From Pelosinus sp. IPA-1 (lineage in GTDB: Bacteria; Bacillota; Negativicutes; DSM-13327), in contig NZ_BSVC01000007.1 of NCBI RefSeq assembly GCF_030269905.1, forward strand, positions 248,001-312,000: a stretch of DNA of 64,000 nucleotides. Direction: 5' to 3'. Of the stretch, positions 8,814-17,610 are shown in pieces. Numbering within the stretch: position 1 is the first letter of the stretch; each line of letters starts with the position of its first letter. Below the pieces are notes generated by a model, which was given only the letters and a program-made list of their open reading frames with translations, was not told where the DNA came from and made no database searches. The position numbers and the translations under genes were made by a program.

Positions 8814-9515
8814 ATGAAGACTCGTGTAGTAACTGTTTATTATGTATTTACAATTTGGACGAGAATTTTTCATTGGATAATGGCGGGGGCTATTTTAGTT
8901 CTGTTTGTTACGGGTCTATATATTGGTAATCCTTTTTATATTGGTAGCCAAGGTGTAGAACCAACGTTTGCTATTAGTAACTGGGCATCGATGTCTACAA
9001 TTCGATTCATTCATTTTTCTGCGGCGTACATATTAATGGCATCCTTTATTTTACGGATTTATGGATTTATCATACATAAAGGTGATCGTATGCTACCGAA
9101 ACCTTGGACGAAACTATTTTGGACAGGAATGCTTGATATGGGCCTGCATTATGGCTTTATGCGTTCTGCTCATAGACCATACCTAAGAAATTCAATGGCC
9201 AGGTCAGGATATGGTGGCGTGTATGGTATGATTTTTTTAGAAGCCTTTACAGGATTTGCTATGTATGCACAAGTTAATCCTAATAGCGGACTTGCTAAGT
9301 TGTTTGGACCTATCAACCATTTATTAATTGATGAATATACTGTGCATCTAATTCATCATTACGTAGCGTGGATGATTGTTTTATTTGTCATTATCCATGT
9401 ATATATGGCGACAAGGGCTGACATGAGTGAAAAATATGGTGAGATATCTGCAATGTTTTCAGGAGTTAAGTTTTATGATAAAGAGCCGGATGATATAGGA
9501 GATCTAAAAGAATGA
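8814..9515 (+). CDS. hyaC: Hydrogenase cytochrome b subunit
   Basis: A 233-residue integral membrane diheme cytochrome b of the HyaC/HydC type, which passes electrons from the hydrogenase to quinone. Four membrane helices are visible, with His residues for heme ligation in RIFHWIMA, RFIHFSAAY, LIHHYVAW and VIIHVYMA. The stop overlaps the start of hyaD (ATGA). Confidence 0.93.
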   Translation: MKTRVVTVYYVFTIWTRIFHWIMAGAILVLFVTGLYIGNPFYIGSQGVEPTFAISNWASMSTIRFIHFSAAYILMASFILRIYGFIIHKGDRMLPKPWTKLFWTGMLDMGLHYGFMRSAHRPYLRNSMARSGYGGVYGMIFLEAFTGFAMYAQVNPNSGLAKLFGPINHLLIDEYTVHLIHHYVAWMIVLFVIIHVYMATRADMSEKYGEISAMFSGVKFYDKEPDDIGDLKE

Positions 9516-9997
9516 AGCAAATCACGGTTTTAGGGGTAGGAAACATTTTGATGCAGGATGAAGGGTTTGGTGTAAGAGTAGTGGAACGTTTGCTTAGCCA
9601 CTACTCCTTTCCTCCCAACGTACAGGTATTAGATGGCGGTACGCTAGGTATGGAGTTGTTACGTTTTTTAGTTGGAACAGATAATTTAATTTTAATTGAT
9701 GCTGTGTCAGGGCAATTACCACCCGGATCTTTTTATCGGTTTGAAAATGACGAAGTTAAGGCATACTTTAAAGAGAAAGTATCGATGCATGAACTTGGTA
9801 TTCAAGATGTACTCGCAATAATGGAAGTATTAGAAAAACCTGCTAAGGAAATCATGATAATGGGAGTACAACCATTTGCGATTGATATTGGACTAGAATT
9901 AACACCTATAGTAGCAGAAACAATGGATAATGTAGTAAAAGAGATATTGCAAGTATTGAAAGATTGGCAGGTAGAGGTTGGGAAAATTCATGAATGA
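9512..9997 (+). CDS. hyaD: Hydrogenase maturation endopeptidase
   Basis: A 161-residue HyaD/HybD family protease that removes the C-terminal peptide of the large subunit once nickel is in place. The family motif GVGNILMQDEGFGV carries the nickel-sensing Glu, with Asp in LIDAV and His in SMHELG. It overlaps both neighbours by a few bases, so the operon is tightly coupled. Confidence 0.95.
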   Translation: MKQITVLGVGNILMQDEGFGVRVVERLLSHYSFPPNVQVLDGGTLGMELLRFLVGTDNLILIDAVSGQLPPGSFYRFENDEVKAYFKEKVSMHELGIQDVLAIMEVLEKPAKEIMIMGVQPFAIDIGLELTPIVAETMDNVVKEILQVLKDWQVEVGKIHE

Positions 9998-10361
9998 AGC
10001 AGTATTATCGCAAAAGAGTAAGGCAGTCTTGTTTGAGATAAACGAGGCATTAAAACGCTTTACGTTGACTGGTGAAACATGGAGTGTCTTTATTAATAAG
10101 ATGTCTCTTACTGATGATGAGCGTCAAGAAATTCGAGATTTTCTCGGTCTCGGGAGTATTACCGTCCACTTGTCTGATACTGCTGAACCAGCGGAGTGGA
10201 TGGAAAGTGGTATAGCAGGAATATGGTACGGTGTATTTTATGATCAGACAAAAAACCCTATACTTGAGACGATCGAAATCGGCAATTATCCTCAAGTAGC
10301 TTCTGCACAAATTGAAGATATAAATATAGGGTTGCAAAAATTAACACTAAAGTTAGCGTAA
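9990..10361 (+). CDS. HupH/HyaF-like hydrogenase expression protein
   Basis: A 123-residue protein whose C-terminal half (GIAGIWYGVFYD ... IEIGNYPQVASAQIEDI) resembles the C-terminal domain of HupH/HyaF, accessory proteins for small-subunit maturation. It is shorter than typical HupH and lacks a second domain. The frame is open further upstream, but ATG 9990, overlapping the end of hyaD, is the likely start. Last gene of the operon, with a strong terminator right after. Function is by family and position. Confidence 0.7.
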   Translation: MNEAVLSQKSKAVLFEINEALKRFTLTGETWSVFINKMSLTDDERQEIRDFLGLGSITVHLSDTAEPAEWMESGIAGIWYGVFYDQTKNPILETIEIGNYPQVASAQIEDINIGLQKLTLKLA

Positions 10362-10408
10362 AATACTGAATGAGAAGGTAGTTAGGAGCCTTCTCATTCA
10401 GTATTTTT
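10362..10408 (+). terminator. Terminator of the hydrogenase operon
   Basis: A perfect 17-bp stem (AATACTGAATGAGAAGG and its complement) with TTTTT, immediately after the last stop codon. Confidence 0.92.
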
Positions 10409-10487
10409 GTTATATATTCCTAGTTTCAATGGATAAAGAGAAAGAAAAGTCTACATACTAAATTTGAAAAAAGGGAGGTGAATGCAC

Positions 10488-10643
10488 ATGCTATCAGGTG
10501 TAAAATGTACTGTATCAAATTGTAAATATTGGAGAAATGGTGAACATTGTGATGCTTCTGCAATTGAGGTCAATGTAGATGGTGGTGGTAAAGCCGCTAA
10601 TCAAAGTGAACAAACAAACTGTAAAACTTTTTATCAAAAGTAA
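10488..10643 (+). CDS. DUF1540 small Cys protein
   Basis: Translated by eye: 51 residues with spaced cysteines (VKCTVSNCKYWRNGEHCDA ... NCKTF), the DUF1540 pattern, which probably binds metal. Such proteins are frequent in clostridia and spore formers; their function is unknown. AAGGGAGGTG lies 7 nt before ATG 10488. It has its own terminator. Confidence 0.82.
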   Translation: MLSGVKCTVSNCKYWRNGEHCDASAIEVNVDGGGKAANQSEQTNCKTFYQK

Positions 10644-10657
10644 AGAAAGTTTTAGAG

Positions 10658-10697
10658 GGAATATAAAATTCGGCTATGCTGATTTTATATTCCTTTT
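10658..10697 (+). terminator. Terminator after DUF1540 gene
   Basis: GGAATATAAAAT pairs with ATTTTATATTCC, followed by TTTT. Confidence 0.8.
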
Positions 10698-10744
10698 GGT
10701 ATACATACTTCTAGGCAGCCATATATATTTATGGGGGTGGGAGT

Positions 10745-11047
10745 ATGGATATTAAGAATTTATATGTTGTTGTGATACGGGATGATAAACAGGAAAAAAT
10801 CAAAATAGAGGAGTATCGTAAGAATAACAGTACAGGGCATAATGAAGTACTATTTGCTTTAGATAATCAAAAAACGTGGGCGGATGCTTATGAAGTGTTA
10901 CTGTATAAAGATTTAGGCAGTGTTTTTTGTTGGAAGGATTATAATGAAGGCAAATATATCGTGCTAAATGAATCTAATTCAATTTGTCCTCGGTGCGGAT
11001 GGTGGATATGCCACCAGTGTGGAGCTTGTTATTGTAATAAATCCTGA
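10745..11047 (+). CDS. Hypothetical protein with C-terminal Cys cluster
   Basis: A 100-residue protein I do not recognise. The N-terminal 80 residues are mixed charged and aromatic. The last 20 carry six Cys and one His (CPRCGWWICHQCGACYC), probably a zinc or other metal site. A GGGGGTGGG ribosome binding site precedes ATG 10745. It stands alone between a terminator and aroH. Confidence 0.7.
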   Translation: MDIKNLYVVVIRDDKQEKIKIEEYRKNNSTGHNEVLFALDNQKTWADAYEVLLYKDLGSVFCWKDYNEGKYIVLNESNSICPRCGWWICHQCGACYCNKS

Positions 11048-11128
11048 TGATTTTCTAAAAGGATAGAGGATATCACGTGGCGAATAACGAATTATTTACT
11101 AGAATAGTAGCAAGAGAGGATGATAAGG

Positions 11129-11494
11129 TTGGTGCGTGGTATCCGAGGTGCCACTACGGTGGAGAAAAATGAGTCAACTGAGATTATTAGCAACGTAATG
11201 GAGCTTCTATCAGCTCTGGTTGAGGCAAATAAAATCGACATAGAAGATATTGGGGCTGTAATTTTCAGCTCGACTCCAGATGTTAATTCGGCGTTTCCTG
11301 CTATAGCTGCAAGGAATTTAGGATGGACAGAAGTACCTTTGTTCGGTACGCAGGAAATTGATAGCCCAAATGGGGTAGCGCACTGTATTCGTGTACTTAT
11401 ATTGTTAAATACCGATTTGCCACAGAAAGCGATTAGTCATTTATATTTAAGAGGCGCAGTAGTATTGCGGCAAGATATTAATAAAGAAAAATAG
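11129..11494 (+). CDS. aroH: Chorismate mutase, AroH type
   Basis: Converts chorismate to prephenate for Phe/Tyr synthesis. The trimeric AroH fold is shown by VRGIRGATTVE at the start, then SSTPDVNSAFPA, and CIRVLILLNTD with the catalytic Arg, ending in LRGAVVLRQD. The frame is open from ATG 11120, but TTG 11129 sits 9 nt behind AGAGAGG and gives the canonical family N-terminus, so I prefer it. Confidence 0.93.
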   Translation: MVRGIRGATTVEKNESTEIISNVMELLSALVEANKIDIEDIGAVIFSSTPDVNSAFPAIAARNLGWTEVPLFGTQEIDSPNGVAHCIRVLILLNTDLPQKAISHLYLRGAVVLRQDINKEK

Positions 11495-11550
11495 ACTTGT
11501 CTTTTAATTGCATTATTATAAGTTTAATCTATAGGCTTATAATAATAATT

Positions 11551-11590
11551 AAAAGTAAGCCTTTGCTATGGGAGGCAAAGGCTTACTTTT
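11551..11590 (+). terminator. Terminator after aroH
   Basis: A 15-bp stem (AAAAGTAAGCCTTTG / CAAAGGCTTACTTTT) around a 10-nt loop. Confidence 0.8.
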
Positions 11591-11640
11591 ATGAATGATC
11601 ATAATAAAGTTAGGACAAGTTAGGAATAGAGGAGAAAATA

Positions 11641-12579
11641 ATGAAATTCATCTCGATTGTTGTACCTGTATATAATGAAGAAGAGAATATTGAATTTTTT
11701 TACCAGGAAGTTTGTAAACATATGGAGTCATTACCTTATAAGTTTGAATTACTTTTTGTCGATGATGGTTCAAGTGATGCGACACCCCTGCTATTAGAGA
11801 AAATATCGCAGCAAGACAGCAGGGTTAGAGGATTGATTATGGCGCGAAATTATGGACATCAATTAGCTTTGACTTGTGGTCTTGATCATGCTGATGGCGA
11901 TGGAGTTATTACAATGGATGGAGATATGCAACATCCACCTGAAATGTTGCCAGTTCTTTTGGCAAAATGGGAAGAGGGATTTGAGGTAGTTCAAACGATA
12001 AGAATTAGTACCGAAGGAGTTTCCTGGTTTAAGTCTGTTACTTCTGGTCTATTTTATAAGTTAATTAATGCTATGTCTAAAGTGCATATTCAAGAAGGTG
12101 GCTCGGATTTTCGTTTATTAGATAAAGCTGTTGTACAAAGTTTTCGCCGTTACAAAGAAAGGGCTCGCTTTATTCGGGGTATGATCGGAGCAATCGGTTA
12201 TCGGCAAGCATTGGTAGAGTTTGTTGCGCCGAAACGTTTTGCTGGTACATCTAAATTCTCTCTGCGAAAAATGATGCATTTTGCTCTTGATGGAATTACT
12301 GCTTATTCTAAATTACCTTTACGTTTTGCCTTTTTTATGGGATTGTTATTTGCGCTGATTAGTTTTGCTGTGACAATGCATGTTGTATATATTAAGTTGT
12401 TTACTCTAGAGGCAGTACCAGGGTGGGCGACTATTTCTGCAAGTATATTATTCTTAGGTGGATTACAATTGTTAGGGCTAGGTATTATTGGGGAATATGT
12501 AGGGCGCATATTTGAAGAAGTAAAGCAACGTCCCTTGTATTTGTTGCGTGTAGAATTGAAGCAACAACAAAAAGAATAA
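11641..12579 (+). CDS. Family 2 glycosyltransferase with two C-terminal membrane helices (GtrB/DPM1-like)
   Basis: A 312-residue GT2 enzyme. It has VVPVYNEEENIEFF at the N-terminus, FVDDGSSD (first Asp pair) and MDGDMQHPPE (the DxD region with the DPM1-type QHPPE), then two helices near residues 225-290. This architecture transfers a sugar from a nucleotide donor to polyprenyl phosphate on the inner face of the membrane. The acceptor and sugar cannot be read from the sequence. Confidence 0.9.
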   Translation: MKFISIVVPVYNEEENIEFFYQEVCKHMESLPYKFELLFVDDGSSDATPLLLEKISQQDSRVRGLIMARNYGHQLALTCGLDHADGDGVITMDGDMQHPPEMLPVLLAKWEEGFEVVQTIRISTEGVSWFKSVTSGLFYKLINAMSKVHIQEGGSDFRLLDKAVVQSFRRYKERARFIRGMIGAIGYRQALVEFVAPKRFAGTSKFSLRKMMHFALDGITAYSKLPLRFAFFMGLLFALISFAVTMHVVYIKLFTLEAVPGWATISASILFLGGLQLLGLGIIGEYVGRIFEEVKQRPLYLLRVELKQQQKE

Positions 12580-12727
12580 ATGAAATTATGATTTTGCTAA
12601 AAGTGGATAATTCATACCAAACTTGTAAAAGAGAATATTAATTGTAAAATAATGAGATGTATGGCAGGAATATTCACTTAAAAAGCGAATAGTAAAAAAT
12701 GTGCAGTTTTATAAAAGCCTAATCAAT

Positions 12728-12838
12728 GCACAGGACCGGGGGAACCAAAGTTTTGGGGTGAAACCTTTTGGCTGAGTTTTATTTGCCTAGAGGTAGGGGG
12801 ATCTCAACCCTAACCCGTCAGCTAACCTCGGAGGCTAG
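12728..12838 (+). ncRNA. Cyclic di-AMP riboswitch (ydaO/yuaA type)
   Basis: The conserved blocks are all present in order: CCGGGGGAACC, TTGGGGTGAA, a variable arm, then AACCCGTCAGCTAACCTCG and a closing GGC. In many Firmicutes this RNA controls cell-wall hydrolases, exactly as here, where a NlpC/P60 gene starts right behind it. No separate terminator hairpin is evident between aptamer and gene, so control may be by folding over the ribosome binding site. Confidence 0.92.
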
Positions 12839-12855
12839 TGAGAGGGGTATGTATA

Positions 12856-13524
12856 TTGACTAAATTTTTTCGAGTCGTGGTGTTGTTGCTATTTTTAGTT
12901 AGTGCAGGAACCATAACCTGCGCGGCAGCTGCTTACCATCAAGGCGATCAGGGTGATGACATAGCTAGTATTCAAGCACAATTAAATGCACTTGGGTATA
13001 ATGCTGGTAGCCCAGATGGGGATTTTGGTGAAGTAACAGTTAAGGCAGTAAAAAACTTTCAAAGAGACAGAGGTCTAGACGCTGATGGAGTGATTGGTAT
13101 GCAAACATACCGTGCGATCATGGGCAGAGAGATGTCAGTTAGTCGTGATAGTTCTAGTGCTGCAACTAGGCGGGTAATACAGACAGCATTGCGTTATCAA
13201 GGTGTACCTTATGTTTTTGGTGGGACTACACCGAATGGTTTTGATTGTTCGGGTTTTACTCGCTATGTATTCGCGCAAGCTGGTGTTTATTTGCCAAGAG
13301 CTGCTGATGAACAGTATGAAGTTGGGCAACCTGTATCCTACAGTCGCCTACAACCAGGAGACACTGTGTTTTTTACTACCTATGAAGCTGGTGCTTCCCA
13401 TTCTGGTATTTATGTGGGCAATGGGCAGTTTATTAGCGCTACTTCAAGTCGCGGAGTAGTAATTGATCGATTGGATAGTGGTTACTGGGGAGCACGTTAC
13501 CTAGGAGCGCGTCGGGTGCTATAA
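12856..13524 (+). CDS. Secreted peptidoglycan-binding NlpC/P60 endopeptidase
   Basis: A cell-wall hydrolase. The N-terminal signal peptide (FFRVVVLLLFLVSAG) ends near AAA. A PG_binding_1 domain follows (DIASIQAQLNALGY ... GVIGMQTYRAI), then a C-terminal NlpC/P60 domain with catalytic Cys in FDCSGFTRYV and His in ASHSGIYVG. The frame opens at GTG 12838, inside the riboswitch. TTG 12856, 9 nt behind AGAGGGG, leaves a proper signal peptide and is preferred. The c-di-AMP riboswitch links its expression to wall and turgor state. Confidence 0.93.
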   Translation: MTKFFRVVVLLLFLVSAGTITCAAAAYHQGDQGDDIASIQAQLNALGYNAGSPDGDFGEVTVKAVKNFQRDRGLDADGVIGMQTYRAIMGREMSVSRDSSSAATRRVIQTALRYQGVPYVFGGTTPNGFDCSGFTRYVFAQAGVYLPRAADEQYEVGQPVSYSRLQPGDTVFFTTYEAGASHSGIYVGNGQFISATSSRGVVIDRLDSGYWGARYLGARRVL

Positions 13525-13770
13525 TGCAGTGTAGGGGGAGGCTAGTACGCCTCCTTGCTTTTATTTTTAGTATTACAGGAACACAATATAACCAAACTAG
13601 GCTCTGCCGGTGCAATACTTTGGTGGGAGGCCTAGTTTTTATATGTTTATCTTATATATATTTATCATTAAATAAGTTATACTATACTAAAGGCTTTTTA
13701 TTTTAATAGTAAATAAGCATTTGTATAATTGGGCACCAGAGAGTTGCCTCTATTAAGCACGGAGGCTTGT

Positions 13771-15486
13771 ATGTTTAAATTATATTGGAAAAAATTTATA
13801 GTACCGCATTGGGCGATGGTATTGTTGGCATTGATATGCTTTATCATTGCCAGTATTGCAGGTTTATTGGCCCCCTTAGTTATAAAGTTTTTAATTGATG
13901 ATGCATTAATTGGTGGGGATGAGGAATTTTTACATCTGATTATAGCAGGTGTCATTGGATTATATTTATTACGGGGGATATTTTCTTATATTTATGGACA
14001 AAAGATAGCCAAAGCGGGTAATCTGATGTTGGCGAAACTGCGACAGCGAATGTTTGAACGATTACAACAATTAGATTATGCATATTTTGTTAATACCCCA
14101 ACTGGCGAAATTATTTCTTTATTTACGAATGACCTAGGGCTAATTCAACAATCTGTTTCGGTAGCGGTACCTGATTTGTTAGTGGAGTCACTTAATTTAA
14201 TTGCTATCCTAATGATTATGATTTACTTTGATTGGCAACTGGCATTAGTGACCTTTGCTACTTTGCCCTTTATTATTCTTGCTACTAGCTTTTTTAATGA
14301 AAAAATTAGTGGATTAGGCAAATTGGTAGAAGAAACTTTGGGTGAAGTGACTAGCATATTGCATCAGGCATTATTATCGATAAAAGTGGTACAAAGCTAT
14401 GTGCGAGAAGAGTATGAATCACAAAAATTTTGCTTGCATATGCGTAAGGCAGCTGGTGATTTTATTAAAGTACAGCGATTAAGGGCTATTTTAATTGCTT
14501 TAGTAGAATTCCTAGCGTCCATCGGCCTGACGGGAATTATATGGTATGGTGGTCGAGAAGTAATTAATGATAAGTTAACCATAGGCGGCATGTTTGCTTT
14601 TTTGGTATATATTATTAATATTCCAACGCCTATCAGAAAGATTAGTGAAGCTGTTTCTAGTATGAAGTTAGGCATTGTTGCTTGGCAAAGGGTTAGTAGT
14701 TTGGAAAGAGAAACGAAGGTAGTGTTTGACGGAAAACAAGAAATTGATAACGTTATGGGAAAGGTTGAATTTAGAGATGTAAATTTTGAATATCTCCCAG
14801 AACTAGGGACCTTAAGGGGAATTAATTTTATAATACGTCCAGGTGATATGGTGGCCATTGTAGGACCAAGTGGTGCCGGAAAATCATCTTTTGCGAATTT
14901 GCTCCTACGTTTTTATGATCCTATTTCCGGGGTTATTTTATTGGATGATCTTAATATAAAAGAGATAAAGATGAGTTTTTTACGTAAACAGATCGGATTT
15001 ATTCAACAACAACCGATTTTATTTAATATAAGTATTTTAGAGAACATTCGATATGGACGACCAAATGCTACCTTCGATGAAGTAAAAAAAGCAGCAAAAT
15101 TAGCGAATGCCCATGATTTTATAATGAATTTGCCTGGTGGTTATGATTATATTGTTGGTGAATTGGGTAATAATGTATCCGGGGGACAGCGGCAGCGTAT
15201 TGCAATTGCTCGTGCCATTATTGTTGAACCACCAATTTTATTATTGGATGAACCAACAGCAGCTCTTGATACAGAGGCTGAGAAATTGGTTATGGAGTCC
15301 ATACGCAAAGTTAGTGAAAATCGTACAACGTTTCTAATTACCCATCGATTGTCTAGTTTATTAGATTCAGATAAAGTGATTTGTTTAATGAATGGCAGAA
15401 TTACAGAAGCAGGAACACACGCAGAACTTATAGAACGAGGCGGAGTGTATGCTAAGGCCGTATTTAATGAAGAGCTGCAGGCATAA
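13771..15486 (+). CDS. ABC exporter, fused membrane and ATPase domains (MsbA/multidrug type)
   Basis: 571 residues: an N-terminal domain with about six membrane helices, then a C-terminal ATPase with Walker A GPSGAGKSS, signature VSGGQRQR, Walker B ILLLDEPT and the His-loop ITHR. It works as a homodimer or with a partner. The substrate is unknown. ATG 13771 lies directly behind CGGAGG and is chosen over an earlier in-frame codon. Confidence 0.93.
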   Translation: MFKLYWKKFIVPHWAMVLLALICFIIASIAGLLAPLVIKFLIDDALIGGDEEFLHLIIAGVIGLYLLRGIFSYIYGQKIAKAGNLMLAKLRQRMFERLQQLDYAYFVNTPTGEIISLFTNDLGLIQQSVSVAVPDLLVESLNLIAILMIMIYFDWQLALVTFATLPFIILATSFFNEKISGLGKLVEETLGEVTSILHQALLSIKVVQSYVREEYESQKFCLHMRKAAGDFIKVQRLRAILIALVEFLASIGLTGIIWYGGREVINDKLTIGGMFAFLVYIINIPTPIRKISEAVSSMKLGIVAWQRVSSLERETKVVFDGKQEIDNVMGKVEFRDVNFEYLPELGTLRGINFIIRPGDMVAIVGPSGAGKSSFANLLLRFYDPISGVILLDDLNIKEIKMSFLRKQIGFIQQQPILFNISILENIRYGRPNATFDEVKKAAKLANAHDFIMNLPGGYDYIVGELGNNVSGGQRQRIAIARAIIVEPPILLLDEPTAALDTEAEKLVMESIRKVSENRTTFLITHRLSSLLDSDKVICLMNGRITEAGTHAELIERGGVYAKAVFNEELQA

Positions 15487-15588
15487 AAAGTAGGGCGGGT
15501 AGTGATACTCGCCAAGGGCTTTGCACTCTTTACTTATTTTTATGTTGCTAATAAGAATGTTATTACTTATTTAAAGGAAAAATATAAA

Positions 15589-16011
15589 ATGATATATGAA
15601 GTAATGAAACAATTAAAAGACAAAGGATTTCGAATTACGCCTCAGCGGCGCGTTATTATAGAAAAAATTGTACATACGGCAGGATTGTTAACGGCAGCTG
15701 AAATCTGGAATTTAGTGCGTCAAGAATATAGCGACATTGGGCTAGACACAATTTATCGAAATATTAGTATGTTAACAGAGATGGGGATTCTTATACCAAT
15801 TTCCGGAACGGGAAAAGAGAGTACACGATATGAATTGGCTCACGCCAATCACCATCATCATGTTGTTTGTGTAAAGTGTGGGCAGGCGGTTTGTATTGAT
15901 TATTGTCCAATTAATCAAGAATTTATTGAAATGCTCAGGATGAATGGATATGAATTAATTCGTCATAATGTTGAATTACTAGGTCTATGTACGGATTGTA
16001 AAAGTCTGTGA
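15589..16011 (+). CDS. Fur-family metalloregulator (probable Zur)
   Basis: A 140-residue Fur-family repressor. It has a winged helix (RITPQRRVIIEKI ... DTIYRNISML), the His cluster HANHHHHVVCVKCG and a second CxxC (CTDC) for structural zinc. It heads a cluster with a ZnuC-like ATPase and ZnuB-like permease, so zinc regulation is inferred; manganese or iron sensing is not excluded. ATG 15589 gives the standard N-terminus. Confidence 0.85.
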   Translation: MIYEVMKQLKDKGFRITPQRRVIIEKIVHTAGLLTAAEIWNLVRQEYSDIGLDTIYRNISMLTEMGILIPISGTGKESTRYELAHANHHHHVVCVKCGQAVCIDYCPINQEFIEMLRMNGYELIRHNVELLGLCTDCKSL

Positions 16012-16023
16012 GGAGAATAGAAA

Positions 16024-16749
16024 ATGTGTGAAGTAAAACTAGTAGATATTAATTTTTCTTATAATAATACGGTTGCGTTAGAAAATATATCTCTAACGGT
16101 TTCAAAAGGGGATTTTGTTGCTGTAGTTGGTCCAAACGGAGCTGGTAAAAGTACGATGCTTAGAGTTACAGCCGGACTTTTAAAACCCAACCGTGGAGAG
16201 GTAAGTATCGGTGGAAAAGATTTACTTACCGCAAAAGGACATGGCTTAATTGGTTATGTACCGCAAAATTATGGAAAGAATATAATGGGATTTCCAGCAA
16301 CTGTGAAAGAGGTCGTAGCACTGGGATTAACGTTAGGTTCAGCAGCTACTCGGAATAATCATCAGGCTGCCAAGCACATTACTAGCCATATGTTAGAGTT
16401 GGTGGGGGCAGAGAACTTACGCGATCGGCGTATTGGTGAGCTTTCAGGCGGGCAGCAACAGAGGGTTATGGTGGCAATGGCTTTGGCAGCGAATCCAGAG
16501 TTACTATTATTAGATGAACCCACTAGCGGAATTGATTATGAAGCAAGTGCAAAAATCTACGAGCTCTTAGGTACTTTAAATAAAAATCTAGGTATTACAG
16601 TAGTTATGGTTTCTCATGATATTGAAAAAGCGGTATCATGGGCTAATAAAGTAGCATGTATCAATCGAAAACTATGTTTCTATGGTAGTAGTGAAGAGTT
16701 TGAAGCTACTCATGCTCAGGCTCGGCATTTGTGGTATTATACAGGGTGA
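16024..16749 (+). CDS. znuC: Metal ABC transporter ATPase (ZnuC-like)
   Basis: A 241-residue ATPase with Walker A GPNGAGKST, Q-loop VPQNY, signature LSGGQQQR, Walker B LLLLDEPTSG and VSHD. It belongs to the zinc/manganese uptake (ABC-3) class by its pairing with the next gene. No substrate-binding protein gene is seen nearby, so that part must be elsewhere. Confidence 0.88.
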   Translation: MCEVKLVDINFSYNNTVALENISLTVSKGDFVAVVGPNGAGKSTMLRVTAGLLKPNRGEVSIGGKDLLTAKGHGLIGYVPQNYGKNIMGFPATVKEVVALGLTLGSAATRNNHQAAKHITSHMLELVGAENLRDRRIGELSGGQQQRVMVAMALAANPELLLLDEPTSGIDYEASAKIYELLGTLNKNLGITVVMVSHDIEKAVSWANKVACINRKLCFYGSSEEFEATHAQARHLWYYTG

Positions 16750-16761
16750 TGAGGTGAAATG

Positions 16762-17610
16762 ATGGAATTTTTTCAGTATGATTTTATTCAAAGGGCACTA
16801 TTGGCAGGTCTCATAACGGGGATTGTTTGCCCACTTATCGGAAGTTTTGTAGTGGTGCGTCGTCAATCTCTAATTGGTGATGGCTTAGGACATATTGCTT
16901 TTGCTGGTGTAACAGGCGGCTATATGGTAGGATTATATCCAGTAGTTGGAGCTTTGATTATGACCATAGCGGGTGCAGTGGGGATTGAACTAGTTCGTAG
17001 GCGCCATATGGAATTTGCTGATATGGGATTAGCAATATTCTTTTATGCGGGCGCGGCTATGGCTATTATTTTTAGTACGATGACTCGTATGCCCAGTTCT
17101 GGATTATTAAGCTTTTTGTTTGGGAGTATTATTACCGTATCTCTTGTTGATGTGATAACAATAGCTTGTTCTGGAACTCTAGTATTAGCTATTGTTTATT
17201 TTTTATTTGATAAGCTTGTGTTAATGGCCTTAGATGAAGATATTGCAAAGGTTGCAGGGATTAATACGGGAATGATTAATATGCTGTTTAGCATATTGAC
17301 AGCTTTAGTCGTTGTCGTTGGCATGACGATAGTTGGTATCTTACTTGTCAGTGCGTTAATGATAATACCCGTGGCAACAGCTCATCTGCTCAGAGTGGGA
17401 TTTAAGGCTACCATGGGATGGGCAGTAGTATTTTCTATAATATCTGTACTCATTGGTCTAACATCTTCTTTTTATTTGGATATTGCTCCCGGTGGTACCA
17501 TTGTAATGACTGCCGTTTTGGAATATATTTTTATATCGATTGTAAGAATGAGTATGAATCGGAAGGAAAGACAAGATGTAGGTACTTCATCTTCTTTTGG
17601 GAACCAATAA
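16762..17610 (+). CDS. znuB: Metal ABC transporter permease (ZnuB-like, ABC-3 family)
   Basis: About 282 residues with eight or so membrane helices. It has typical ABC-3 segments: RRQSLIGDGLGHIAFAGV near the N-terminus and LLVSALMIIPVATAHLL later. ATG 16762 is better spaced from GAGGTG than the adjacent ATG 16759. Its 3' end overlaps the converging Na/Pi transporter gene by 24 bp, and no terminator fits between them. Confidence 0.88.
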   Translation: MEFFQYDFIQRALLAGLITGIVCPLIGSFVVVRRQSLIGDGLGHIAFAGVTGGYMVGLYPVVGALIMTIAGAVGIELVRRRHMEFADMGLAIFFYAGAAMAIIFSTMTRMPSSGLLSFLFGSIITVSLVDVITIACSGTLVLAIVYFLFDKLVLMALDEDIAKVAGINTGMINMLFSILTALVVVVGMTIVGILLVSALMIIPVATAHLLRVGFKATMGWAVVFSIISVLIGLTSSFYLDIAPGGTIVMTAVLEYIFISIVRMSMNRKERQDVGTSSSFGNQ

